Origin: Costus lasius
Taxonomy: Eukaryota; Streptophyta; Magnoliopsida; Zingiberales; Costaceae
DNA length: 64,000 nt
Reading direction: 5' to 3'
Assembly (NCBI GenBank): GCA_027563935.2
Contig: CM050446.2
Coordinates: 24,803,501-24,867,500 of the forward strand
Part shown: positions 23,723-34,267 of the stretch, in pieces
How positions within the stretch are numbered: position 1 is the stretch's first letter
Layout of the letters: each line of letters starts with the position of its first letter
Translations under genes and position numbers: made by a program
Notes under the pieces: model-generated
What the model was told of the DNA's origin: nothing
What the model saw: the letters and a program-made list of their open reading frames with translations, nothing else
Database searches by the model: none

Positions 23723-23950
23723 AGTAGCCAGGGTGGCATTCAACCCATGTTTGTGTTTCGTGTCGTCAAACCTATATCAACGGTCATGAGTTCATTTTGC
23801 ACACTTAATAGATCCTAGTTGAGTAACCAGAGTGGCAATCCACTCATGATTGTGCTTCGTGTTAATAGGCTAGAGGAAGTTAGGTAAGCTCTAAATGTGT
23901 TGTCAGTTGAGTAACTAGGGCAGCAATCCACCCATGATTATGCTTCGCAT
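23723..23950 (+). repeat. Three dispersed degenerate repeats in the element interior
   Basis: Units at 23723-23763, 23821-23862 and 23909-23950 follow AGTAACCAGGGTGGCAATCC then ACCCATGATTGTGCTTCG. Confidence 0.75.
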
Positions 23951-24356
23951 CAAAAGATCGCCAACAATTTAGGGAACTAGTCTTGCTATTTGAATAAAAA
24001 TAAAATAAGAGAAAAAAATAATGTTATGAAGTTTTGACATGAAAATAATGCATTTGAATTTGACCCCAACACTTGACTTTGGATGAATTGAATTGTGAAT
24101 GAGGGTTGTTATGAAATAGGAATCATTGTATTTTACTTGCTGAAAGTCTCATCGACTAAGGATTCTAGAGCCTCTTTGATTTGATCTTTAATGATAGACC
24201 TCTTATTTTGAATTTTAAAATTTGATTACACTTTTTCATGATAAGTTTTGACTTGGTGATGTGTTTGTAGCTTTGGATTATCTCTTTCATACCTAGCTCG
24301 TGTTTCATTTTATTTTATTGCTTGAGGACAAGCAAAGATTTAAGTCTGGAAGATTT

Positions 24357-25905
24357 TGATGCTTTGTATTTTGGTAGTATTTTTTTATATCATTTTATCT
24401 CAAAACAAGACATATTCTAGTGTTTTTTATGTAATATTTAGGCTTATTTACTTGCTTGTTTCGAAATCTTTACTTTTTCTTAAATTTGTGGAGATGTAGA
24501 TGAAATCACTCAATTTCTGGAGTTTTTTTTTAAGATTCTAAAGCTATTGAGTGATTCTTGGTGATGAGATAAGGCTACACAGCACAGGTCATGACAGCTT
24601 CTGCCTCTTCACCTCTGTCTCATTTTTCACTCGATCTAGGGCATTAAAAAATTCAAAAAAATCAAGAAAAATGATATTTCAAAAGTTTAGAGGAAGGCAA
24701 AGATTATGGGCATAAAAACCCTATATTTCATGATGTTTTGGGAGAGCAATTCGATGAGGAATGGGAGTAGGGCGCGAAGGAAGCACGACAACGAGAAGGG
24801 GTGAATCTGAAGCCTTTTTCATCCGATTCGAAGCGTTATCTTAGGGATTTCATGGGGAATCTCAAGGGACACCCTCCTATTAATAAAAGAACCATTTTGG
24901 AGAAAAAAGAGGAGTTGATTTAGCTTGCTAAAAAGGAGAAACGAAGGAACGGTGACAAGGAAGGGGCGACAACGAGAAGGGGATTTTTGCTGGGTGGAAT
25001 TATCTTTCCTCCCTTATTAGTCTTCCTTTTACCTATATTTTCCTTGAAACTTTGATTCGAGAGAAGATTGTACTGAATAGAACTATCATGGCTTCTTAAG
25101 CTTTCTTATTCAGGAATTGGGGTGTAATCCTATGTTTTGATCTATAATTTGACATATAATATCAGTGTACTTATGATCTACCTTTGTTTATTTAATCTTG
25201 CTATGATATTTGCTTGTATTTACTTTGGCCAAGTTTTTATATGTTTCAAATGTCGCGAGAAGGATTGAAAGGTGAATCGCGATGTTGGAACTGAATAGAT
25301 CAGACTCTTGTTATTCTATCACGAAAGTAGTTAGAATTCAAGCGAGGACATTAGTTTATCCTTGTGTTCAATAGATATATTCAATTCAATAAACCATAAA
25401 AGTAGGAGACCGTTCTGAATAGGTACCGAGTTATGCTGCTGAAAGGGGTAACCTGTACCTGCAGATAAATCCTTGAACATTTTAGTTCATTTACTTTGTT
25501 ATTATTCTATTCAAGTTTAGATCCATCATTGTGATGAATCCCAATGTATTGAATTATCTCGAAATAGCATTTAACTCGTATCTCCTATTTGGAAACCAAT
25601 CCGACCCATTAGAAAAAAAAATATATTAAGTGGGGACCCCGCTGAGCGGGCCCCCATCCATCCTTCATATTACATCGGGATACGTGTTGCATGAATCTCA
25701 ATGCTAAATGAATAATGGATTGGGGCCTGCTTAAAAAATTTACTCGGCCCATTAGTTTAGTTTATTTTAGTTTACTTTGCATTTGAACTTTATTTAGTTT
25801 GTCTAGCTATCGATTATGCAATCAATCGGTAATTGCGACTTGTCCCTGTGAGAACGATATTTGAAGTACTACATCGGCAAGTCGTGCGCTTGCGGATTGT
25901 GTGCA
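24357..25905 (+). mobile_element. 3' LTR of the non-autonomous element
   Basis: It starts TGATGCTTTGTATT after TTGCTTGAGGACAAGC and the purine-rich TCTGGAAGATT, and ends CGGATTGTGTGCA. It holds a 135-bp insertion. Its palindrome region (about 24590-24630) is reduced to fragments such as CAGGTCATGACAGC. Confidence 0.85.
25613..25747 (-). mobile_element. 135-bp insertion with 8-bp target duplication, SINE-like
   Basis: It is flanked by CCCATTAG at 25605-25612 and 25748-25755. The same LTR position at 21400 has a single CCCATTAG, which proves insertion. A run of 9 A at one end becomes a T tail on the minus strand, as in plant Au-type SINEs, but no A or B box is seen, so it would be 5'-truncated. 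No terminal inverted repeats were found. Confidence 0.75.
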
Positions 25906-28836
25906 TTAGGTAGACAATCTATTTGAAGAAAATATTTGAAATGAACAACATATCCACAACCTTACTATGGGATATCAAGTCAGTCATTTCAAAAAATTAA
26001 TCTATCTTGATAAAGATAGATTCGTATCACATAGTGATACATGAAAAATCTAATATAAAGTCATATGATACCTTGTCAGCAAAGTATGTGTGGGTTTACG
26101 TTGTGCTTGTGTGTTTTCATGATGGGTAGGTACCATACTTTAGCATAACTCAAGCAATCTATTTTAAGGCAACTAAAAAATTAATCTTCGAAGGGAAGCA
26201 AATAGGGTTATTAACATGGCGTGCTACTGCATCTTGAGTATGCCAACTTTGTATGTAATAACTTTGGAAGGTATAACATACATTCTACCATTTTTCATGT
26301 CTTGGGTTCGACTTTTTGTAGGAACTCAAGTGAGTCATCATATGGAGAGATTATTTGTTCAATACCTAATGGATTGGACAACTACATAGAATTCATTATC
26401 AACCATGGATAACCTTATCTGATTTTTATTAAGTATAAAAAAATGTCCTTCTTAATTTAGAGGTTCACAAATGCTAATACTTGAAGCATCAAAAACAACC
26501 TCAAATACTTTGGACAAGTCTAATAAGCTTAGGGACAAGTGTGCATGCCATTTTAGATTTAAACTCTTATAAGACTTTTCTAGCATATTTGGTTCACTTA
26601 AATTCTCTCTTCCTAATGTAATTGAGCATGAAGAAATTATGGAACTAAAACCTCATATTAACCTACAATAGAAGGTAGAAAGATCTTGAAAGCTATGCAC
26701 CTCAAAGGTTGTACTATGTTTGGGCAAGTCTTGAGTAGCTTTGATCATTTTAGGGTATTCCCTTAACCCTTGATGGAGATTATGAACCCTATGAAAATAA
26801 TATGAATAGTTAGAAATAAGCATTTCTTTATATTCATATATAGTCCCTCCTTATGAAGACTTCTAGAATCAAACAAAGATGTGTTATATGGTCTTGTCAT
26901 ATATTGTATAAAATAAAATGCCATCAAAATGCATCATAAATAACTTCCTAGATGAGATGCAATGCTCGAGCATGTTGGAGAATGAAAATAAAAAATCCAA
27001 TGAAAAAAATAATTAAATCTTGTTCTCCACTAAAGATCTATATGAAATGAGAAACCTAATTAGTGAAAAAAAAAATTGTACCTTTTTATTGTGCAACCAA
27101 GAAGTTGAAATCATGAGTCAGACAACTTCTATATCTTGCTCATTTGGTATTCACATGATCAACTAGAGCCTTTCCCACCATTTTTTTTTTTTTTTTTTTG
27201 AGTGCTATTGTTAAAAGTTAAGAGTTCTTTCTTCTCCACTCTCATTTATCTCCACTTTGCATGAGACAAAGTGCCATGGAAGAATGCAAGCAAGTGATGT
27301 AAATAATTGGAGGATAAAACAACCCTACTCCCTCTAATTGAATAGAAAGGATAAACTGGTCCAATAAAACAAATTAGCCAGTGATTTATTTAAATAGTAC
27401 CAAGAATAGTTTTTTCTTGACTTGATTGCGTTAGATTGAAATCGGAAAGATTGAGCTAACCCTACTAGAGTTCTATGTCATCTAATTGAGATGGTTGGGG
27501 ATTAGTAATTTCAAGAATAAATCTAGTGATTTCTATGCTTCTTAGATATTGATTTGCTAGAATATAATGAATCCAACCATTTTCCAAGTGATTCAAGTTT
27601 ATCAAATGTACCGTATGTATTAGGGTTTGAGGGGTTAGGGAGAATTATCTAATATTATGTTTTTCTTTAGTTTGGGAGTGCCTTGCACAATCTTGCCGGA
27701 TCTTTGGCTAGGGTCTCAATCATTGAAGGCTCGTCAATAGATGCTCATCACTTTTTTTTTTATCCCGAATGCTTTGAGTTGTCTCCTACCACTCAAGTCC
27801 CCAAAAGCGCATTGTTGGTCTATGTATTCACTACATAACTTTATTATTGTTCACCACTTAATGCTAAGTTGAATCAATCAAATGCTCATCGCCCTCACCG
27901 AGCATAATTGAAAGCAACAGAAATGGATTCAATACCAAGGACCACGAGAACATGATTCAACACTCATATATTGGAAGTAAAGCCATGAATTATAATTAAT
28001 TTAATTATGATCATAAGGCGTGGAGTAAAGCCACGAATCCATGATCCAATAGGACATAAAATTTTGAATTATAATTAATTTACCTTGAAATATTTTTCTT
28101 AATTTTCTAACTCTTTTATTTAGTTAAAGAAAATTTAACTTTGAATTATTCATATTAATCATCAAAAGTTATGAATAAAATTTTAAAACAATTAAATTAT
28201 AAAGTAGTGAAATCTGCTTGTAATTAATACATATATAATTATTAGAAAATAGTAGTAAAAATATATTATTAAAAGAAATATCTTATTATACTCAATAGAT
28301 ATAATTAATTAACTATACTATACAATACCACTAATAACGCTAGTAAATATTATATACATTACAGTGTACAATTGCCTAAAAATTTTAAATTAAATAAGGC
28401 ATGTAATACTCATTTGATGTTTTACTTTTTATTTTTTTTATTTTGTTCCTTTCTCTCTTGTTTTTTCAAACAAAATTTCTTTTCTAATTTTGATGATATT
28501 GATCTGACATAACAAGCTTAGAATACTTTCCATCAAAAACTGTTTTTCCCCCAGAAAACAAAACTGCAGTTAAAGAATCCAACCGTAGCAACTAAAATGG
28601 TATATGATCGAGAAAAGCACTTTTATGAAACTCGAAGCTATAACATCTTTTCCAGGAACTTAACCATAATATTAATTAAATAATTATACAAATCCACAAG
28701 CGTAAGTCTGGATTGTGGAGAGTTATTTACAACTCAAACTGTAACCCTCAAAGCTAGAATTTTTAAAGTGCATCTGCATTAAGGAAACAGAAGATTCAAA
28801 AATTGCATTCCCTTGCATTCTTATATCCGGTACAAA
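25906..28836. other. AT-rich sequence without a recognised gene
   Basis: There is a T19 run at 27181-27199 and very AT-rich DNA from about 28000 to 28500. The small frame at 26221-26412 has no recognised domain. Probably decayed repeats. Confidence 0.5.
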
Positions 28837-30103
28837 TGTCACACCCCGATTTAAGATAGTATGACAGAACACCAAATTGAGCGTGAAACCCTAGAATTTT
28901 CAAGCATAATTTTACTCCAATTCAAAAATCCTAATTTTTCGTCCCAAAATTTATTCCAAAATTTATTCCCAAATTGATAAAGGATCCAAAAACTCTAATC
29001 CTAATTTCAGAATTACCTCCAATTTTGACCCAAAGTCCATGGTTGACCAAAATCTCGCCGAACGCTCGAATTTTCACCTCTGCAGACGTCAGCGTGACGC
29101 CAGCCGCGCACCGCGAATTCGAATTCGAATTTTCACCTCTGCGGACGTCAGCGTGACGCCAGCCGCGCACCGCGAATTCGAAATCCACTGAAACTCCGAA
29201 ATTGAGCGTTGACTACGAACGCTCCATTGACTCCTCGTTTCGAGCGCCCGTGCGGCGTTCGATCGTCGTCTTCGTTACGCCAAGACAGAGTGCCGCCTGC
29301 ACTCGTAACTCTATCGAAGAGGGATGTTCGCCAAGTGGGGAAGGATTCCTGCCTTCCCCTCGGCCTCCCGTCGCCATCGTAGCAGCCGCCTGCTGCCACC
29401 GAGTTTCTACGCACTGCGGAAGAACCTAGAAGTGTAGGAAGGAGACGCGGGTGAGAGGAAGAACGTTTTATTCCCTTAACAAAACTTACAAAACCTCTCT
29501 TTACTCCGACGATCCCCGTCGTCGATGCCCCTCTCCCTTCCTCGCCGGTGATCCCCCGATCACGGGTTACAATCTCTCACCGAAGCTACCCTCAAGCTTC
29601 ATCTTTGCTCGCTGATGGTCGACGCTCGCTCAATCGATCTCCTGTTCGCTCGAACACTCGCTCGATAAAGCCGTCTGTGTCCCCCTCTCCGTCGCCCCTG
29701 TCGACGGTTTTATAGAGGAGAACCACCACTCTGTTTAGCTTCTCTGACCGCGTCGTCCACTATCTGCTCGCGCCGCACCGAAAGCTCCGTCGCCGCTCCA
29801 CTTCTTCCGCGCGCCGCCACGCTCCCGTTGTGTTGTCCGCGTCGCTCGCAAGCCTCGCCGTCCGAAGAACTCGAGCTCTCGCGTCCCGAGGAACCAGCGC
29901 GTGGAGAAGATGCCGAAGCTTCCGCTAAGTCCCTGCATCCGATTTTGGGGTCAAAATCCCCGTCCATTGACCAAGGAGATTTGCCCCAATTCGGGCTCTG
30001 CTTCACGCGCTCACTGGTTGAATTTGGGCCGCCTCTCGGCCCAGTGCGCTTTAATCTAGCTCGACGGTCCACGGGCTTAGCCCGTTGATCCAAGGGCCTA
30101 ACA
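28837..30103 (-). mobile_element. LTR-like block, TGTTAGGCCC...GGGGTGTGACA
   Basis: On the minus strand it begins TGTTAGGCCCTTGG and ends CGGGGTGTGACA, 1267 bp. It has the GC-rich second half and terminal style of the LTR pair at 44747-48637. Neither a primer site nor a perfect 5-bp duplication is next to it, so it may be an old solo LTR. A partner beginning TGTCACGCCCTGA sits at the right edge of the window. Confidence 0.55.
29067..29184. repeat. 59-bp perfect-register tandem duplication
   Basis: The two copies (29067-29125 and 29126-29184) read CGAATTTTCACCTCTGC(A/G)G then ACGTCAGCGTGACGCC, with one visible difference. High identity implies a recent event. Confidence 0.85.
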
Positions 30104-31450
30104 AGAAGTACCTCAACAAGTGTAGTAATCTCATTTTAATTTATTTTTTTTTCTTTTCCGTGGCATTAGGAGTCTCGGGGTCTTCCATAATTTCTCTTGG
30201 CCACAGTCATCAACCAGGATAAAACAAGTAAGCTTAAAACCCAGTCTTCACAGTACATCCTCAAGAAAGTGTGCGCTTAAAGAATATGTGAAACCCTGGA
30301 GTCAACAGAAAAATGGGTTATAAAACCATAGTCCAAGCATGCTTGTAACAGAGATTAATGTCATATGAAGGCAGCGCAAATGTTGCCTTCATACGGCTTT
30401 TCTTTGTAGGATTTCCACACGTAGTATTGAGTTTTTCTCACATTCAATCAATGAGGTTGGATTGAACAATACAATTTTTTTTTTACACATACACACTAAA
30501 ATAAATAGGAAAAATAAGGCTAAAAATTCTAAGCACCAAATGATCTATAGATCCTAATGTTAAGGGTGGCTTGATAACCATTCAATAAGATAGATTTTAT
30601 CTAAGGGCATTCAATCAAAATATAAAAAGAAAAGTTTGTCCCAAGTTCATGCCTCATTGGATACCTCAAGGATTGACTTGTATACAATTCCATTTAGAGC
30701 AACCATGCTCACTGCTCAGATTTTTTAGAGGGAAGAATGACGAATGCCAAAAGTACTGAGGTTGCTGAAGGAAGAATGACGAATGTTAGCGCAGCAAAAT
30801 GTTGCATCCAACCGCAAGCAATAGTCAATAATCAAGAATTGAAACTCAACAACGAATTCGCACTTATATACTGGCACAGAAAAAAGTAACATGAGACAAT
30901 GGCTGGGAACAAGTGTAGGGCCACTATGCTCGTCTCAAACTCTCAGTTGAGACCAGTAATTTTAATGAACAAACAGTACCTACTTACAGTTGGGCAGTCA
31001 AATAGCGCTCCACCGAGTCACTTATCCAGTGTCAAACACAAAATCAGCCACCACGATGAACAATCACAAGAAAAAAAATTAACCCGAATGCAAATATAAC
31101 GGAAACAAATTTGAGGACAATTCCAAACTTACTTCCCAACCGTAATACATGATGTGAGAACGCAAATTCTAGCTTGCTGATGAATTATGACAGTAAATGT
31201 TACAACAGATTTTGAGCTTCTTACAAAATTGGCTAGAGCATGAAGAACAAATTATAATCTTACAAAGCTGGCAAATGCACGTGAAAAATCTAAAACTAGA
31301 GCATGTCAAAGCTAGTCTCCAAGGTGATGCCAAACGAGTGTTGAATTCAAGCCCTTAGGCCAAGAATGATCCTGCTAACTATGTACAAGGAACTTGACTA
31401 TATGTGCACGGAGTAAAAGACAGAACAGATCATATTTCCACATATCTCGA
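30104..31450. other. 3' flank of the DnaJ gene
   Basis: AT-rich sequence without a recognised gene. A perfect 10-bp stem, 10-nt loop hairpin (TATGAAGGCA, TGCCTTCATA) lies at 30364-30393. AGGAAGAATGACGAATG occurs twice near 30730 and 30770. The part nearest 31450 presumably holds the 3' untranslated region. Confidence 0.5.
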
Positions 31451-34267
31451 TCAGTCTGAGTCTATGTTGACTGCTGGAGTGTCTTGTTGTGAACCCAATA
31501 TTGTATAAGGCACAGAAGCAGGATCAAGTTCCCAGCAGCTGCTGCACAGCTTTCCAACCATTTCATCTGTCAGCTTCAATGCAAGTATCCGGTGAGAGAA
31601 TCTGATGTTTTCGTGGAAAGGTACCTCCATTGAGGTCACAGCTTTTCTATCGTCTTCGTGCTTAAAAACCGAAGTGTAGCCATTTAACTTTGTCAAAATC
31701 TTTACTTTTGTGCCAGTGTCACTACGCTCACAAATCTCAACCACATCGTACTTGCAATTCTGCAACTCTGTGTAGCTCCAGCCAACACTCCAATTCTTGT
31801 ACAAAGCCCAAACTTCACCGACATTAGGCTGTATCAGATAGTGCCTTTTACCACTCAGTTTTGCGTTTATAAGATGAGAAAAAGACTTGGCATCATTGAA
31901 TACACGTTCACCAGCTACCCTAAATGTTCCACATCCAATTGGCATCCCCTCTCCATGCCACCGTCTCTCCTCCTCTAGTACTGGGCAGGCATCAAGCCAT
32001 GCAACATGCACTGTAAAATTTTTCTTTTCAGTCTTCTTCACCAAAGCATAGTACTTTGGGTACGAATCTATATCACTATAGAGTGCCCAAACCTGACCAC
32101 ATTGGAAAGATTCCATTGTCTTGCGGTGCTCAAAACCACAGAACTGTGGATCCTTAAAGTAAAAGATGGCGGGAGTAAAGGGTGGCAACGATGAGTCATC
32201 ATCACTGAGAGAAATGGTGGCATTGATCTTTTCTACATCTGGATTACCTCTCTGATGAGCTTCAATACAAGATTTCACATCCTGACTTCCTTTCCCGTGC
32301 TTTTGTTCCATACCAGCAACTGCATTCGTCTCATTAAATAGTACCTTTTGACTTGTTTTCTCCTTTTCCAGAACAAAGTTGGACTCCAGTTCCTCTTTTT
32401 GATCCATTGTGCAAGTCCTATTGCTTTCGCCCAGCTTATCAGATCTAATTGTGTTGCCAAAAGGAAACATATTCTTGAAGTTACTAGGAAGCGATGCACA
32501 ATCAAGCTCCAAACATCCTTCAGGAATACCTTGTCTTTCAGTTCCACTCAACCGGTATGAAGGAACATAATGCGAAAAACGAAGTACTTCATTTGGTGGT
32601 ATCACAATTGGGTTCATACCCTTTTCTGTTGCTCGCATGAACAAGCTCACAGAATGTTCTATCCTCGTCAGGGGACTGACACTAATGCCAGTTCCTAATT
32701 CAAATTCTGAGAGGACCTCTACTAGTTCATATTCATAGCTTGTAGGAATTTCTGTATTTGAGCTCCAACAGATATTCCAGCCCTTGTAAAGAGCCCAAAC
32801 CTCAGCTTTTCTAGGATAAATGTCGAAGGAGTTTCCCTGTTTCCCACTTCTCCACGAAACAACATGAGAGAATATCAGCCTATCTTCAGTATATCCTGAC
32901 TCGCCTAGAATGAAGTTCCCACAAGCAACTGGCAATTCTGCATTAGTCCATGCCATCTCATTCTCGTCTAGGGGATTATGCTCAAGCCAATTCAAGAGAA
33001 CCACGAAACCTGGGGAGCAAACCTTCCTAATTTGAGCATAGAATCTAGGCATCCCATCATATTTATCATAAATTGCCCAAATCTGATCAACAGCAAATTG
33101 ACCTGTATCCCTGATTTTGTAGAAGTCCGCAAATTCAGGATCAGGATAATAAATAGAACTCAAGACAACAGATGTCTTGGGGCCACCATCTTTGCTTCGA
33201 TATGTATGTTCATTATTCAGTCTTTTTTTACAAAAACCTGAGCCTTTAGCATTTGTTCTGTGTACTGGTTCTTCAAGCTTATTAGAAAAGCCATCCTCCC
33301 TATTAGCAACACTGCTATCTGAACGACTAGGCTCAGAATCAGCCTTCCTTTTTTTGTCATTTTTAGTTGCTTGCTTAGAAGCCTGTTTATCAACTTTAGT
33401 GACATCTACTCTGTCATACTTCACCTCACTAGCTGATTCACCTTTACAATCCACCTGTTTTCCTTTTTGCTTATTTAAATTCTCACCATGAGAACCCATC
33501 CCAGAAGATGCATTTCCAAACTGGTTTTGCTGGTTCAAACTATTTACTTTATGAGCTGAACTCTTCTCCATATTTCCATTACTACACGGGTCTTGAACTG
33601 AAGGAGTAGCTTTGGCGTTTAAATCACATGCAACAAAAGGATTCAAGCAATTCTGACAGCGTAAACATCTGTTTAGCATGCTTCTATAGTACTGATATCT
33701 TATTCCGCAAACAGAACAGACAGTCCAAAAAGTTTGTGAAGTATTGTGAGCAGATGACTGCTGCTGTTGCAGATTTACTCTACTAATATTAACAGCAGTA
33801 AAATTACTTTCACTCTGACACATCGTCCTAGAATTTTTTGTAAACTTCGTTGCAGGGGGATTCTTGATGCCAGCACTTCTTTTTGAGTCATAAATACTCT
33901 TTTTTGATTGATCTGACAGTACCATATAAGCTTCTCCAATTAACTTGAACGCGGCTTCAGCGCCTGCAAACTGATTCTTATCAGGATGCAACAAAAGAGC
34001 AAGTTTACGGTATTGCTTCTTAATAGATGCGTCATCAGCTCTAGATTCCACTTGGAGAATTCCATACCAATCCATTTCCCCATGTAACATAGGCCCCGCA
34101 GAGCAATGAACATCACAGATAGCTAACATCTGAGAAATGTTCTCCATGGTAGGAAAGAGTTGTTGGGCCTTAAGAACAATCCTTCGTGCACCTGTGAAAT
34201 CTCTATCTTGCATCATTTTCTCCGCACGATCTTTGGCTCTTATGGCTTCTTCCTTGTTGCACTCCAT
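31451..34267 (-). CDS. J-domain (DnaJ/Hsp40) protein with two DUF3444 domains
   Basis: One uninterrupted 938-codon frame starts MECNKEEAIRAKDRAEKMMQ. Residues 1-60 form the helical region typical of this family. Residues 66-130 are a J domain (DWYGILQVESRADDASIKKQ...YDSKR) with the HPD motif at 94-96, which stimulates Hsp70 ATPase. Cysteine pairs at 184-187 (CSVC) and 201-207 (CLRCQNC) look like a small zinc-binding unit. A Lys/Ser/Gln-rich linker with KNDKKRKAD may act as a nuclear signal. DUF3444 copies lie at about 375-592 and 703-917, each with VWALYK.W (WNICWS, WSVGWS) and FSH motifs. The family is plant-specific with unclear targets; a co-chaperone role is inferred. Length and domain order match intact plant homologues. 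The coding part is intronless; a 5' leader intron is possible. Confidence 0.95.
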   Translation of the reverse strand: MECNKEEAIRAKDRAEKMMQDRDFTGARRIVLKAQQLFPTMENISQMLAICDVHCSAGPMLHGEMDWYGILQVESRADDASIKKQYRKLALLLHPDKNQFAGAEAAFKLIGEAYMVLSDQSKKSIYDSKRSAGIKNPPATKFTKNSRTMCQSESNFTAVNISRVNLQQQQSSAHNTSQTFWTVCSVCGIRYQYYRSMLNRCLRCQNCLNPFVACDLNAKATPSVQDPCSNGNMEKSSAHKVNSLNQQNQFGNASSGMGSHGENLNKQKGKQVDCKGESASEVKYDRVDVTKVDKQASKQATKNDKKRKADSEPSRSDSSVANREDGFSNKLEEPVHRTNAKGSGFCKKRLNNEHTYRSKDGGPKTSVVLSSIYYPDPEFADFYKIRDTGQFAVDQIWAIYDKYDGMPRFYAQIRKVCSPGFVVLLNWLEHNPLDENEMAWTNAELPVACGNFILGESGYTEDRLIFSHVVSWRSGKQGNSFDIYPRKAEVWALYKGWNICWSSNTEIPTSYEYELVEVLSEFELGTGISVSPLTRIEHSVSLFMRATEKGMNPIVIPPNEVLRFSHYVPSYRLSGTERQGIPEGCLELDCASLPSNFKNMFPFGNTIRSDKLGESNRTCTMDQKEELESNFVLEKEKTSQKVLFNETNAVAGMEQKHGKGSQDVKSCIEAHQRGNPDVEKINATISLSDDDSSLPPFTPAIFYFKDPQFCGFEHRKTMESFQCGQVWALYSDIDSYPKYYALVKKTEKKNFTVHVAWLDACPVLEEERRWHGEGMPIGCGTFRVAGERVFNDAKSFSHLINAKLSGKRHYLIQPNVGEVWALYKNWSVGWSYTELQNCKYDVVEICERSDTGTKVKILTKLNGYTSVFKHEDDRKAVTSMEVPFHENIRFSHRILALKLTDEMVGKLCSSCWELDPASVPYTILGSQQDTPAVNIDSD

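Larger units (their letters stand above)
21585..24356 (+). mobile_element. Non-coding interior of a LARD-like non-autonomous element
   Basis: About 2.8 kb lie between primer site and polypurine region with no gag or pol similarity. The interior has a TTGGGAGGCAACCCAA hairpin near 22116, a strong double hairpin at 22300-22344, a TGATGAT-rich stretch at about 22540-23420, and three degenerate repeats at 23723-23950. The longest frame (21866-22078, 70 codons) has no recognisable domain. The element would need proteins from an autonomous relative. Confidence 0.7.

Noticed and set aside
27600..27660. Telomere-like AGGGTTTGAGGGGTTAGGGAG
   Set aside because: Only isolated, imperfect TTTAGGG-like words; no tandem array.
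29710..30093. 127-codon minus-strand frame
   Set aside because: It lies inside an LTR-like block of high GC; no domain, and several overlapping frames.
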